From: Rhododendron vialii | Taxonomy: Eukaryota > Streptophyta > Magnoliopsida > Ericales > Ericaceae | Direction: 5' to 3' | Length of the DNA: 64,000 bases | Assembly (NCBI RefSeq): GCF_030253575.1 | Contig: NC_080562.1 | Location: 29,963,852 to 30,027,851 of the forward strand | Shown: positions 1-11,240 of the stretch, piece by piece | Position numbering within the stretch: position 1 is the stretch's first letter | How the letters are laid out: every line of letters begins with the position of its first letter | Translations under genes and position numbers: made by a program | The notes under the pieces: model-generated | Told to the model about the DNA's origin: nothing | The model's database searches: none | What the model saw: only the letters and a program-made list of their open reading frames with translations

Positions 1-47
1 AATTACTAATACCATTATGTTTGTTTATGATCTGCTGTGTTGTGCAG

Positions 48-93
48 TTGTGCTGCCCTTTGCTGCTGCTGTGTGCTGGACGCTTGCTTCTAA
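48..93 (+). CDS. CYSTM peptide, last exon only (copy 1; gene runs off the left edge)
   Basis: This is the terminal exon of a cysteine-rich transmembrane module (CYSTM) peptide. It follows a TGTGCAG acceptor and encodes the Cys-rich tail CAALCCCCVLDACF, then TAA at 91-93. The same tail, acceptor and downstream flank occur in the complete gene at 13171-13903, so the two genes are tandem duplicates and the rest of this one lies upstream of the window. CYSTM peptides are small tail-anchored plasma-membrane proteins linked to stress tolerance in plants (family knowledge). The first codon of the tail is split by the intron, as in copy 2. Confidence is high because the exon is almost identical to copy 2. 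Confidence 0.85.
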
Positions 94-272
94 AGGGGAT
101 TGATAGACTATAGACTACATTTTTACAGACACAGTCTCGGATCGGATTTTATTCATTTCATGTATATTTCGATTGTTATTGTCGCAGCTAGATTGGTCTC
201 GTGGTTTTCTTTTATGCAGACTTTGATTTGATTTATTCATTTGATGTACATACATTTCGATTGTTATTGTTG

Positions 273-278
273 AATAAA
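273..278 (+). terminator. Candidate poly(A) signal of CYSTM copy 1
   Basis: AATAAA lies about 180 bases after the stop codon. It sits at the corresponding place in the 3' flank of copy 2 (14118-14123), so it is conserved between the duplicates. Confidence 0.5.
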
Positions 279-655
279 ACCTGCCGGATTTTTGGTATTT
301 ATCATCCTTCTTCTATTCTCCCATCCACAAAGTCGCAATTTGGTAAATGACGCCATCATCAAGTCCAGTAAGGTTTCTTTTTTTTGTAAATTTCATTTTG
401 TGAAATCATTTTTCCTTACAAAATAAGAAACGATCCCTCCAACGCATCATCAATGTAAAAACTGCTGGGAAGATAAAAGATCTATATACATGCGCATAGG
501 TGTTGATCGAAATACTAAGCCAAAAAAACCCCATTTATACTTCCATGCACTGAGTTCGATTCTGTACGCATCCGTCTTCCTCCTCAAGTCCCTAGGATAT
601 AGTAGATTAAGTTTAACGAATGACCACAAAAAACAAAAAAAAAGAATGAACCTTA

Positions 656-876
656 TGATGCGTTTGGATCTTTTCAGTTTTCAGTTTTTTGTTTTTAAGA
701 AACTAGAAGTAGAAATAGGTTTATATTTTCATAAAAACAAAAACAAGAAATATGTTTGGTAATATTTATGATTCTCAACAAAAAAAAACTAGAGAAAACA
801 CCCTTTGTAGTTTCCATAATTTACAAAAACTCTAAAAAATTGAAAATTAAAAACAAAAAGGTTACCAAACACCCCA
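656..876. mobile_element. MITE absent from the duplicate copy
   Basis: An AT-rich element of about 220 bp with short imperfect terminal inverted repeats (GCGTTTGGATC at the left, CCAAACACCCC at the right). In CYSTM copy 2 the flanks meet directly (GAACCTTAGTAATTGG), which serves as an empty site and implies a TA or TTA target duplication. That size fits a PIF/Tourist-type MITE, although the termini also resemble hAT MITEs. The insertion postdates the CYSTM duplication unless it was lost cleanly from copy 2. Confidence 0.55.
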
Positions 877-1045
877 TAGTAATTGAAAACTTTCTTGAAT
901 CAAAGCAACGGATTTTATACATTTTGAGGTTTTCTACTGAAATACGAAGTTACATATAATTTTTACATAGAATGAAATGATATGGATTTTTGATTTTTCC
1001 GTTCGTTTAAAGTAAATGTAATCTAAAACATAGTAAAATAAGGCA

Positions 1046-1778
1046 CAACTCAAACATCCAAGACACGCAAATAAAATATGGGCTCACATGCAAAATATCT
1101 CAACCCCTTCTCCAACGATTCCAAGTTCCAACTACGAAAAAAAATAGCAAGCATACTCATTAATTGATCTCGATAACTTGATTCAGTAAATAAAGAAAAA
1201 ATATTTTACTAATCCTTAAATTCTGCATGCAAAAAATCAAATGTGCATAAAACCTCAAAAAATTTAGAGTTATCATGAAATCATTTCCCTATTCAAAACA
1301 ACGATGAAAATATAAAAATGCAACAGAAACCCAGGGAATAGATTTTCTACCATACACCCTTTCAGTCATGGCTCATGAGACTGATGACTGAATTATTCCA
1401 CCAGTAAACAACCCTTCATGCCTATTCACCTTGCCAATAAAAAATTTGCATGTGGAATTGAAGATGAATAAAAGTACTCTTTCCACGATAATGCAACTCC
1501 AACCAAGACCGCATTGCACACAAATTATGACCCTAAAAATTAAGAGTGACAACATATGCAAAAACCAATTAAATCTCAACCTAAAGAATTTATTCAGCCC
1601 TTGCATTGTTGAATCACATTCAATCTCAATAACTTATCTATCGTTCACCCCTTGTTGCTATCAAGGCATAAATAAGAAACGACAAAATTAGAGATAAAAG
1701 AAAAGATCATTTTACACAAATCTAACACAGTTGCAAAGCACTAAACAAAATGCTACTTCTATATTGTATTTCATTAGG
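1046..1778. other. Intergenic, AT-rich, nothing recognised
   Basis: Lies between the end of the duplication block and the solo LTR. Short open frames on both strands have no recognisable domain and no codon-like composition. The same interval continues at 5167 on the far side of the LTR. Confidence 0.5.
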
Positions 1779-2792
1779 GTTAATGTAACGACCCTGATTT
1801 TTGGTAAATAAAAATTTCGTTAAATATTTAAATTTTATCTTAATTACTTGGATTGCTACTAAAAATTTCTTTTTAATTTTTATAATCCGTCATAATTAGA
1901 TTTGAAACTTATAAAATTATATCTTTCACGCCGAGCAATCTAGTCATTTTCTAAAGACAAGTATGCTTGTAGAAGCACTCGTATTTTTTTTCTCTAGTGA
2001 GTTAAAATAAAATCTTTAAATTATATTTCTTGGCTAGAAATCCTACTTGGCAAGTAGAATTAGTTTCCAACCAATTCGTTAGAAAACCTTAATTACCGTT
2101 TCAATCTAGTTACAATTTCCTAATCCTAGATGGACCTTTTTGACCGTCTTTGAGCCTTTTGAACCCCCGAACCCTAATTGAACCATTAGACTATAGGAGT
2201 AATCATTTTATTCCTATGTTTAGTCATTTCACTTTACCTAGCATCATTACTTACCCTACCTATTGGATAATAAAGGCAAGGGAAAACTTTAACCTTTGGT
2301 CCATAAATGTTAGGGAAAATATTATCCCTTGGACAATAGATTTCCATGACTAGTCATATCAAATTATTACCAATATCCCTTTACCCCTTGGTTCATAATT
2401 GTTAGGGGAATTTTTGTCCCTTGGTTATTAGACCTTTGACTTGCCTAAATGCATGACAAGACAAGTCATACAAGAATCCCATCATTTTGCTTCCAAAAGA
2501 AGCAACCTTAGACTTGCCATAATGAGAACCTAGATTTGACTAGTCATTCAAGCCCATACTTACCTTCTTTAACCAATGGTTAATAAATGCTAGGAGAATT
2601 TTTGACCATTGGTTAATAGCAATTAAGTTGCCAATGAAGCCTTGATTTGACAATACAAAATCATGGGCTAAGGAATCTCATCATTTTGCTTCCAAGGAAG
2701 CAAGGCTAGCTTTGCCATGCATGCACACCTATGTTCTAGTCTTAAAATCCTAGACTTACTTTCCTAGATTTTCTTGGATGTATATAGATACA

Positions 2793-2797
<5 letters not shown>

Positions 2798-2855
<58 letters not shown>
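2798..2855. repeat. (GA)n microsatellite in the solo LTR
   Basis: About 29 uninterrupted GA units in the first half of the LTR. The long Leu-Ser and Arg-Glu open frames across it are repeat artefacts. Confidence 0.95.
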
Positions 2856-2857
<2 letters not shown>

Positions 2858-4443
2858 CCGGATGGAGAGAGTGGGGTGGAGTGTGTGCATGAGTATTGAT
2901 TACTTACACAAGCAACATTTATAGCCTTAAGCCTATTTTTTTGACTACATGCCAACCCATTTCTAGTCTTTCAAAGTACAAAGTTAGCCAATGATTTCAT
3001 TCTTTCTTGCAAGCAACCTCCCCATAGACTTGACAAGTCCAAAACCCTTCATGATGACCTAAAGATTTGGCCAACAAATGGAAGTGACAACTCATGGAAG
3101 ACTTGGCATACTTTCAAGCTTGACATGACAATGGAGCAAATCCATGGGAGAGAGAGAGAGAGAGAGATATGGCCGGCCATAGAGGAGGGAGGAGGAGCTC
3201 AAGTGTTGGCTATAAATAGCACCCCATGCCTTCCATTCAATTCACACCATCACTTCTTGCTCTCACTCCTCTCTAGAAACCATTTCTGTTTTTCCAGGCA
3301 GCTTACTGCCCTCCACGAATCTCTATTTTTCTCCTGCTTAAAGTAGTTTTTAGAACCAACTCCCTTCGAGAAAGTTGTAGAGCACTTCGAAACCTTCAAG
3401 TTAGACCCAAGAACCATCCAAATCGGTGAAGAAACGACAAAGATATTGGCATCCGAAGTTCAGTAAAAATCTCGGATTTCCATTTCCAGACAGCATACTG
3501 TCTCTGCCTTTATCACCATTTTTCTCATACCTAAAGTAGCTTCTAGGATCAACTTCCTTCACGAAAGTTGTAGAGCACTTCGAGAGCTTCAACTTCGACC
3601 CAAGAACGATCGTATTCGGCCAAATATTGACCGAGTTACTGCCATCCAAAGTTTGGTCCAGATTTGCAAGTTCACCGCCCGTAGAAAATCTTCCAACTAG
3701 CTTATTCGGCCCCGACTAAGTTTCGGATCAAGGTAGATAAATCTCTACTCATTTTCCCTAGTATAACTTTAGTTATTTTGCTTATGATAAGGCAAGTTAA
3801 AGTATTAGGAATAAATAGCAAGCTCGTTTTACAAAATCTTGAAATGACATTACGATCATGTAGATTTTCTCTGCTCACTTCCCTAAGTATACGTAGAACC
3901 CTAGTCCAATAACTCTACGTATAGTATAGAATCTACGTTAGAAAGTAGCATGTTCTTGATTCAAAGTATCAATATCGTAGATAAGATTATCTATTGTTTG
4001 GTTTCAAGTAAATAAGCTTATCGTTTAAAATGCATGATTGTCAATAAGTTTATCTCACTAATGGAGGTATGAACATGTTGGATAAATGACTTTGTCTTGA
4101 ATAAACATATGTTGTATTGAATTTCTCAAAAAGTAAGATATAACGATTTTCGAAAGATAAGATTTTAACGCTTGAATTGAAGTATTCATATTTGATCTTT
4201 TCGAGCATGCTTAGCAATATAGAATTGGATGATCTTCTTAGATTACAATAAATGATTTATGGTTGCGTATGTGAAAGGTCCTACCGCGGAGTCTATGCAT
4301 GAGAACGAGACACGAAAATCGAGAAAATAGAAACATGACACCTAGGGTGTGGTTAACAAGAAAAATGTGTTTCGAAGGAGGAAATATTTGTGAAACTACA
4401 TAATGACCGATTTTGATGGCATTATGTGAGATGTGTGTGTGTG

Positions 4444-4647
4444 AATGTGTGCCAATGGGAACCCGGGACGGCGGAACCATTGTGAGGATACTCGGGAACC
4501 CGGAACGGCGGAACCGAGGTTGGGTGTGTGGCTTGGTTATCCGCGGAGAGGAGCCAATGCAAATGTGTGCCAATGGGAACCCGGGACGGCGGAACCATTG
4601 TGAGGATACTCGGGAACCCGGAACGGCGGAACCGAGGTTGGGTGTGT
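4444..4647. repeat. 118-bp-period tandem duplication in the LTR
   Basis: An 86-bp GC-rich segment (GGGAACCCGGGACGGCGG and what follows) occurs at 4444-4529 and again, almost identical, at 4562-4647, separated by a 32-bp spacer. The near identity shows a recent duplication. Confidence 0.9.
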
Positions 4648-5166
4648 TAAAAACGGATTTTTGAAAATGTTGATTTGGTGATGAAAAGTGAAAATGGAGA
4701 CACGGTCTACGATGAGTTGCATAGGAGAAACACAGAAAAAAAAACATGGACACCAACGATACTTGAATAGTGAATGTGGATGTGTGATTGTTACTATTCG
4801 TCGTATATGATTTACTGTTTGTAAGTTATGAGTTAGTGGGTAGGGTTTACTCTATTGAGCGTTGTAGCTTACGGTGTTGCCTTTTTGGTGACCCTGACAT
4901 ATTATATGGGTGGCGACGCCGGTATAATGTGTCAGATTTCTTAGATGAACAGGATAAGATGTACACCGTGGAAGCTTTTGGAGCAGAGGAGCTTGCTAGG
5001 ATGGAAGAGCAAGCAAAGTAGTATTAGGAACCCTAGTTTCCTTCCTTGTTGAATAAATGTACCTTTTCCTTATGATGTATTTATGATGTAATAATGAGCC
5101 AGACTCTCTTTATTATATAATAAATGCCTCATTTAACGTACCCAAAATTGGGGGCGTTACAGTTAA

Positions 5167-6036
5167 CCTCTCTGAAACCTGAAAATGGGGCAAAAAAAAC
5201 AACAAAATAAGGATGATAAGTGGTCCGTGAGATTGAGGGAAGAACAAAGATGCAACAAATTCTAAAAACTAAACCAATCACCCCATCATCTTATTGCCCC
5301 CTAAAAAGTCCAAGTCGACTTCTCCTGATATTTATTCAAAACGATGTCAATGCTACCAAAAAATCCTTCGCAAAAGCCGACTATCAAATGACAATTTATG
5401 TCAATAAAGTAAAGATGAAATGAGCATTAATTACTACTATAAAAAATTAATAGGGACTAAAGGAAGATCATCAATGTGCACAACAACATTCAAAATACAT
5501 TTTGATCCGTGATGAGCTATAGATAGAGTACACCAATATGATTATTTCCCCCTTAAAGGCCCTTGCAGTCTCATGATAACAAAACCCGTGCGATTATTAA
5601 CCACCTCTGACAAATTCAAAGTTGACTCTTTCTGGCAATTTTCGCTGAAAAAATAGGCTTCTCGTATGACCCATCCTTATTTAGAAAGTGGATTTATAAA
5701 AGAATAGATCAGTTTAAATTATCCAAGTAATTTTCCACCTTCTTTTGCAGCTATCTAACCATGTTCAGTAACTATAGTGTTAAGCAATATCAAGGGAATG
5801 GCTGAAAAAACAAATAAAAATATGAACATAGAGCGTTTTTAACATGCCAATTCTTGAATCAGTCCATGAAGAAAAAGAAGACTAAATGATAGTATATCAT
5901 CAAAAGAAAGCCAGTGATTGGATCTTCATATAGTTATAAAAACCATACGTAGAAAAAGCAACAAAAAATGACGATAGAGTTTCTAATTAAAACATGCTAT
6001 TTGATAAATATGAGAACTAACCATGAAATTATTATG
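5167..6036. other. Intergenic, nothing recognised
   Basis: AT-rich sequence between the solo LTR and the Stowaway MITE. No open frame has a recognisable domain or plausible splice structure. Confidence 0.5.
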
Positions 6037-6038
6037 TA

Positions 6039-6274
6039 CTCCCTCCGTCCCAATTTACTTGTCCCAGTTCTATTCTAATTGGATAAAAAAACTAGCTATA
6101 TCTTTAAATTGGTAATGAATTTTATATCAAATATGGATCTTGTTTGATAGATCTCGATTTGTTCTATAGTACAATGTTTTAAAAATCACCTAAAACATTA
6201 TAAATTACAAGATATAATCAATTGAAAAGTGACACGAACTCTCAAAAGTGACAATGAAATTGGGACGGAGGTAG
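6039..6274. mobile_element. Stowaway MITE (Tc1/mariner)
   Basis: A 236-bp AT-rich element with inverted termini CTCCCTCCGTCCCAATTT and AAATTGGGACGGAGGTAG, flanked by TA at 6037-6038 and 6275-6276. The CTCCCTCCGTCC terminus and TA target duplication define Stowaway MITEs (family knowledge). It has no coding capacity and would have been moved by a mariner-like transposase elsewhere. A 19-bp direct repeat (CTAACCATGAAATTATTAT) lies outside it, near 6018 and 6322. Confidence 0.85.
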
Positions 6275-6553
6275 TAGTCCTCAATTATTGGGGGTATGGA
6301 TGGGATAGGATTAGAGGCAGAGCTAACCATGAAATTATTATTTGTTCACTAGGTTATCAATGTTCGATCCCCTTGATTTTTTGTAGGGCCATAATACGCG
6401 ACGAGATTTTTCAAGTGAACATTTTGGATCAAGTTTTTGGGCTCGGGAAGATGCCGTTTTGCCCCGGCACAACACAGTTGCGTGCTGTCCCTCAAGTTGG
6501 GGACAACAGCCCCCAACTTTACATGGTTTTTGTTTTTGTAGAAACTAAAGCAT

Positions 6554-7633
6554 CACTACAAGAAAAATTACATTGGGTGACGAATGAAAATCGTCACAAA
6601 TTTCATGTTTTTCGTCACAAATAATATAGGTGACGAAAAAAAATTTGTCGACTAAAGGTTGTCGAGGATTCCTACCTGGTGACGAAATCTATTTTTCGTC
6701 ACCTATAGTGCTTTTTGATGACGAAATATTTCGTCACAAAAAAGTGAATAATTTGTGACGAAATTTTTTTCCTCGCTTATTATGCTGTTTGACGACGAAA
6801 AAATTCGTCACCAATGGGTCACATCGATGACGAAATTTTTTGTCACCAATATAAGAAATCGGTGATAAAATTTTTCGTTGCAAAAGACGTTTTCATATGG
6901 GAAAAAAATACTTCTTTCTTGCTCCTACTGGGTTTCGAATCCAAGTCCCTTGAGTTTTTCGTATAAGCCCCGACCAACTGGACCATACACACTTTTCAGT
7001 AAATATTTGAAATATCTAATATATAACATATATGTTTAACATGAAAATATATTTCGAATGTAATTTTGAACCTTTAAACATTAAAATTAGCAATTTTGAT
7101 AAACATGAAAATTGTAGGCAATTGAGTTATTGTTTAAACCCAATTTGAATTATGTCAATCGGAGTTTTTAGTAACAAGTTATGTCCGAAATATATTTAGT
7201 GACAAAGCGCAATTCATAAATTTCGTCACGAAAGGTACCTATTTAACGACGAAATATATTTTTCGTCACTGAAAACGTTAAAATGGTGACGAAATTTCGT
7301 CACCAAAGTTAAGCATTTGGCGACGAAAAAAATATTTCGTTACTAAATTGGTCTCATTTGGCGACAAAATATATATTTTGTCACCAAATGATTATATTTG
7401 GTGACGAGCTTTTGGTGACGAAAAATGTATTTCGTCACCAAATGGGTACCCTTTGGTGACGAAAATATTTTTTTTGTCGCTAAACAAGTATAATTGGTGA
7501 CGAAATAATTTTGTCAAGGAAGTTGTTAAAACAATGACGAATTTATTTTTTCGTCGCCAAATATACTCATTTAGTGACGAAATTAAATTTTGTCGCCACT
7601 TTTTCGTCACCAATTTTCATTTTTCTTGTAGTG
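6554..7633. mobile_element. Non-autonomous CACTA (En/Spm) transposon
   Basis: The element begins CACTACAAGAAAAAT and ends in its inverse, ATTTTTCTTGTAGTG, with a near-match 3-bp flank (CAT left, GAT right). Both are CACTA hallmarks. Both subterminal regions carry dozens of copies of a GGTGACGAAA/TTTCGTCACC motif in both orientations, as expected of transposase-binding subterminal repeats. The centre (about 6900-7200) is unrelated AT-rich DNA with no transposase, so at 1080 bp the element depends on a partner. The flanking triplets differ at one base, which suggests some age. Confidence 0.88.
6935..6995 (-). other. tRNA-like A/B-box segment inside the CACTA element
   Basis: On the minus strand, GGTCCAGTTGGTCGGG resembles a tRNA A box and GGATTCGAAACCC a B box about 30 bases later. 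No cloverleaf with paired acceptor arms is visible, so this is not called as a tRNA gene. It may be a tRNA-derived fragment or chance. Confidence 0.25.
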
Positions 7634-7639
7634 GATGTT

Positions 7640-8149
7640 ACATGTTATCATCGTATATTGGTAACGATGTTGTATTAATGAGCCAAGATCTTCCCATGTG
7701 ATGATTTTCCATGTGGTTTCTCATGTGATGCAAAACGGGAATCATTATAGTTTTATTTTTCGATCCACGCCATTTATGTAGTAGCTCTCAATGCGTTTAA
7801 TGTCCAAGCCAAAAATCAAGTTTATCGGTGAATCGTGAAAGTTCAGTCTTAATCGTATTTGACTGAAAAGGAAGAAAAGGTTAGAGTCTTCTACCTGTAT
7901 ATATATTACTCTTGTGACAATATGTTTCATTCGAGTGGATATCAATGTCCAATGAACTTGAATTTTTTGCATGGACATTAACCTCATCGAGACTTACAAA
8001 ATGAACTGCATCGTCAAATGGACTCGTGGTCGGTCCCATTCTGCATCACCTGAGAAATCTTGTGACGAATTTCACATGAGATGATCTTAATTCGTCATAA
8101 TGATAAGTCACTCTGGAGACACTTTAGCACGCTCAAATCTTCGTAGAAC
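7640..8149. other. Intergenic, nothing recognised
   Basis: Unique-looking sequence between the CACTA element and the LINE 3' end. No domain-bearing frame was found on either strand. Confidence 0.45.
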
Positions 8150-8474
8150 TTTTTTTTTTTTGGCCAAAGTTTAGGATAGATTTTATTAATCTCAGGGAAA
8201 TAAAATCAATACATCAAGAAGGGCTCTCATCCTCACATGATGGATGAAAAAAGCCAAGGGGGGGATAGAATTCCCACGAACGAATCCCACTCCCTCTCAC
8301 AGCATCTTTGGCCACAACATGCGCCGCCGAATTGCCAATCCTTCGAATAAAACTCACTCTTGTATCTTCAAACTCTTGCCTTAGCCGGGTCACATCCGCA
8401 ATTAGAACCCCAACTGCTGTGTTGACATCTTGCTGCTTTTGAATCATGCCAATCACCAATTGGTTTATTGTCAA
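8150..8474 (-). mobile_element. 5'-truncated LINE (L1-type), RNase H end
   Basis: On the minus strand an 86-codon frame carries RQEFEDTRVSFIRRIGNSAAHVVAKDA, matching the last block of the RNase H domain at the end of plant L1 ORF2 proteins, where IxRxxNxxAHxxA is conserved. The frame is followed by a short 3' UTR and a 12-base A tail (plus-strand T-run at 8150-8161). Everything upstream of the RNase H end is missing, the usual result of incomplete target-primed reverse transcription. No clear target duplication was found. Confidence 0.6.
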
Positions 8475-8479
8475 TATTA

Positions 8480-9500
8480 ATTATTTCCAACTTGTGAAAA
8501 CAAAATCATCGATGTGTGTCTTCAATTAAACCCAATCAAATTTTCTCTCAGAATCTTCGATATCTTATTTTTCCTTTCCTTCAAAGCATGACTTTGTATC
8601 CTCCAAGAGCATAGATTTCTTATTTGAAATTTTCTTTTGACTTAATTACTACGACCTATGTTCCAAAAACGTAGTATACAAATCTTGTACAGAGTTATTG
8701 ACAAGTCAAAAAATGAGTAGGTTATTTAGGAAAGTTTAAAAAATTATTTCAATGAACCGCAATTGACTAAGTAGACATAAATTAAGGTGTGTTCCTTATC
8801 ATCAAAATTCAGAACTTCTATTCCACACTATTAATTAGCTTATCCTGATGAAAAAAAGACCTATTTATCCCTTAAACTTCTTTTTTATTCTCAATTCAAC
8901 GATTTAATGAGGATAATCAAGTAATTTTCACTCATATCAACTACTACTCAAACAAAATAAAAGCTAATCCCCCTCCTTAACTAAACCCCTCTTATAACAC
9001 ATTCACGGGACACCACTCTTATCAACATTTCTTCCTTATTCACCCAAAAACCTTAAAAATGGGCCGTAAGGGTGCACCTACATTGGGCCTATGTATGCCC
9101 CCATTCCACACACCTCCTGTCTATGTTACCTATATTCGCGGATGATGCTTAATTCTTTTTATTTTTTTTAATAATTAAATATCCAAACCAATTTGCGCAC
9201 CTCAATTAAATTCGAAAGGCTAAAGTTAACGATGGGGCAAATCTTTCAGTAAGGTTGGTAAGTTTGGTCTTTGTAAGATTCAAACATGTGACCTTATAGA
9301 GGATAAACACAAATTAATTTTTTTATGTCCATTTAGCCAAACTCGTTCGGGTTAGATGCTTGATCTCCTTTACAAAAGGATAAGTTTAACCCCACCACAC
9401 CCAACATGTGAATATGATCTGTAGTATATATGTTTTGCAACTTATCTTCTTTTTATGTTTATTAATTCCAAAAATAGTACTATGAACAATAATAAATTTG
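8480..9500. other. Intergenic, AT-rich, no gene
   Basis: No coding signal. The part near 9250-9400 has CCAAACTCGTTCGGGTT and similar low-complexity text, but no element ends could be set. Confidence 0.4.
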
Positions 9501-10140
9501 ATACTCCATCTTTCCCATTTTAAGTGTCCATATTTCTATTTTGGGATGTCCCAATTTAAGTGTCCACTTTTTAAAAATAACCATCAAAACATGCCAAATT
9601 TTCAATTTTACACCTCAAAAGTACCATTTCCTTACTAATTAATTTGACAGATTTTGGTATTCATATCTTTGTTATTAGATTGACAATATCTTTCAATATA
9701 TGATACTAGGGTTTGCCCGTGCTTGAAGGCACGGCGCAACGCATTTTAAATACAACTAAAATGAATTACCAAACCATTGACCACACCCGCCAACAAAACT
9801 AATTTATACGGGAATATTTTTTTTTAAAATTAGGTTCAAACAGAGTTCTTTTAGTGCATGCTTGTGCCCGAAGACACGGATTGAACTATCAGCACACATG
9901 CAAATCAATACTGTAATCGTGAACAAAGTATCAACCTGTTCATATAACATCGATGGGTCGTTCAAAATTCGACCCAAGGGTAGACAATCATGTTACAGAT
10001 TGGACAATCGTGGGAGTTTTGCAATCGAAATAGCCATTTAAGCTGAGAAAAAAATGGAGTCAATCTAGTTTCGAATTTGCTACCATTGGGAGTGTGTGTA
10101 TTCAAGAGAGAGAGCCTAAAATAGACTTGCTTCGTGATTG

Positions 10141-10142
<2 letters not shown>

Positions 10143-10207
<65 letters not shown>

Positions 10208-10210
10208 AGG
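10143..10210. repeat. (GA)n followed by a G-run
   Basis: About 27 GA units and then ten Gs, inside the Helitron. Arg-Glu and Leu-Ser open frames across it are artefacts. Confidence 0.9.
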
Positions 10211-10334
10211 AGGAGGAGGAGGAAGAGTCACCAAAACTGATCTAAAGGAGTGTTCGTTCTCAAAGGGTGTTCGGTCTCAAAGAAAATCACAGGGGGGCGT
10301 CGGCTTTGTGAGCGGAGAGCTAGAAGAAGATATG

Positions 10335-10338
<4 letters not shown>

Positions 10339-10418
<80 letters not shown>
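10339..10418. repeat. (TA)n microsatellite in the Helitron
   Basis: About 40 TA units without interruption. The length is probably polymorphic and may be imprecise in the assembly. Confidence 0.95.
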
Positions 10419-10421
<3 letters not shown>

Positions 10422-10932
10422 TTTTGAATATGAGATCTAAATAGTGGCAATTGTGCAATTACTATTATTTGAGAGAGTGAGAGAGAGAGCCGTAGGATTT
10501 ATGGAGTAAATCAATGGTTAGGATTTGTGGAGAAATAAGATTCAAAAATCGTTCTCCCTTATTTTATAGATTTTCGTGATTCTGAAAACTCTATGTAATA
10601 AAACCAAGTGAGATCTTTTTCAAATAAGATCCATGTTATGTTACGCAGTTTTTGAGATTCATATGAAAAGGTATAAGCAATTTAACTACATATAATTAAC
10701 TTCACAGTACGTTTTAAGGTTAATTTTGGAAATTTAAAACAAAAAATTTGATTTCTTAAAAAGCTCGATTCCCCGTGGAGGACATTTAAATTGGGATGGG
10801 AGTAGTATTTTGTTTGAATATTAATCCTATGGTTAGTAGGAAGATCATGTAATGTAACATTAGATAGTGTAATCCTATTAAACCCTGTTGGATTTGATCG
10901 TATTAATAGGTAGCCCTCTTTATAGTTGCAGA

Positions 10933-11240
10933 TTTTTTTTTTGAACACAGTCATTTCATTTCATAACAAAATTCGAAAGCAATACAGATTTCATCAAAAG
11001 ATACAAGAATGAACCAAAACTATCAAGATTTCGACATAGGCACCTCCTGCAGAAGCAAGACCGGTGAAATCGCCAAGAGAGAACCAATCTTGGTCCAAAT
11101 AGAAGAGAATCTCAAACGGACCGGACTCCCAATTCAAAATCGAGAAAACACCTATGAAATCTGGAGCCCGAAAACAGCCACCGGCGTGAGGCCAAGAGCA
11201 AGATCGAGACCACAATCAACCCACCATCATCTGACTAATC
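10933..11240 (-). mobile_element. Probable LINE 3' end with A tail
   Basis: The plus strand starts with a T-run at 10933-10942. The minus strand reads as a 3' UTR-like transcript end (TTGCTTTCGAATTTTGTTATGAAATG...) followed by that A tail. The layout resembles plant L1 3' ends, but no reverse transcriptase or RNase H segment is present to prove it. It could instead be a retroposed host mRNA end. Confidence 0.35.

Larger units (their letters stand above)
1..1045. repeat. Tandem gene-duplication block, copy 1 (partner 13817-14545)
   Basis: The intron end, last exon and 3' flank match 13817-14545 on the same strand, in two main stretches: about 1-480, and 877-1045 against about 14350-14545. Copy 1 carries extra DNA between about 485 and 876, part of which is the MITE annotated separately. 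Homology ends near 1045. The offset between copies is about 13.8 kb. Confidence 0.85.
1784..5161 (+). mobile_element. Solo LTR, Ty3/gypsy, Tekay-like chromovirus
   Basis: A 3378-bp element that begins TGTAACGACCC and ends GGGGGCGTTACA. These TG...CA termini with a TGTAAC/GTTACA palindrome are typical of plant Tekay/Del LTRs (family knowledge). It is flanked by a perfect 5-bp target duplication, GTTAA, at 1779-1783 and 5162-5166. It has a TATAAATA box at 3211, an imperfect tandem repeat of about 190 bp after it (roughly 3295-3660), a (GA)n run, a 118-bp-period duplication, and AATAAA-like sites near the 3' end. There is no internal coding region and no second LTR, so it is a solo LTR left by recombination between the two LTRs. 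The intact target duplication suggests fairly recent insertion. Confidence 0.85.
9706..10570 (-). mobile_element. Non-autonomous Helitron
   Basis: Read on the minus strand, the element starts TCTATAAAATAAGGGAGAAC at 10570 and ends at 9706 with a hairpin (GCCGTGCCTTCAAGCACGGGC) followed by AAACCCTAG. A TC start, a GC-rich hairpin about 10 bases before the end and a CTAG terminus are the Helitron rules. Insertion between host A and T, without target duplication, also fits (A at 9705, T at 10571). It is 865 bp with no Rep/helicase and carries a (GA)n and a (TA)n run. Confidence 0.75.
9504..10802. mobile_element. Stowaway-like MITE split by a Helitron
   Basis: The left terminus CTCCATCTTTCCCATTTTAA after a TA at 9502-9503 and the right terminus TTAAATTGGGATGGGAG before a TA at 10803-10804 form degenerate Stowaway-type inverted repeats. 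The Helitron at 9706-10570 lies between them. Removing it leaves about 430 bp, close to the size of large Stowaway MITEs. The pairing of these two distant ends is inference, supported by the ends facing each other around one clean nested insertion. Confidence 0.5.

Noticed and set aside
2764-2955. Leu-Ser-rich minus-strand frame over the GA run
   Set aside because: It is a read-through of (GA)n; the flanks on either side show no domain. The same holds for frames over repeats at 10.1, 13.5, 17.3, 31.2, 40.2 and 54.5 kb.
4238-4756. 172-codon minus-strand frame
   Set aside because: It lies inside the solo LTR, across the 118-bp tandem repeat, and repeats its own peptide because of that duplication.
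6935-6995. tRNA gene
   Set aside because: Box-like text only; no paired acceptor stem or anticodon arm.
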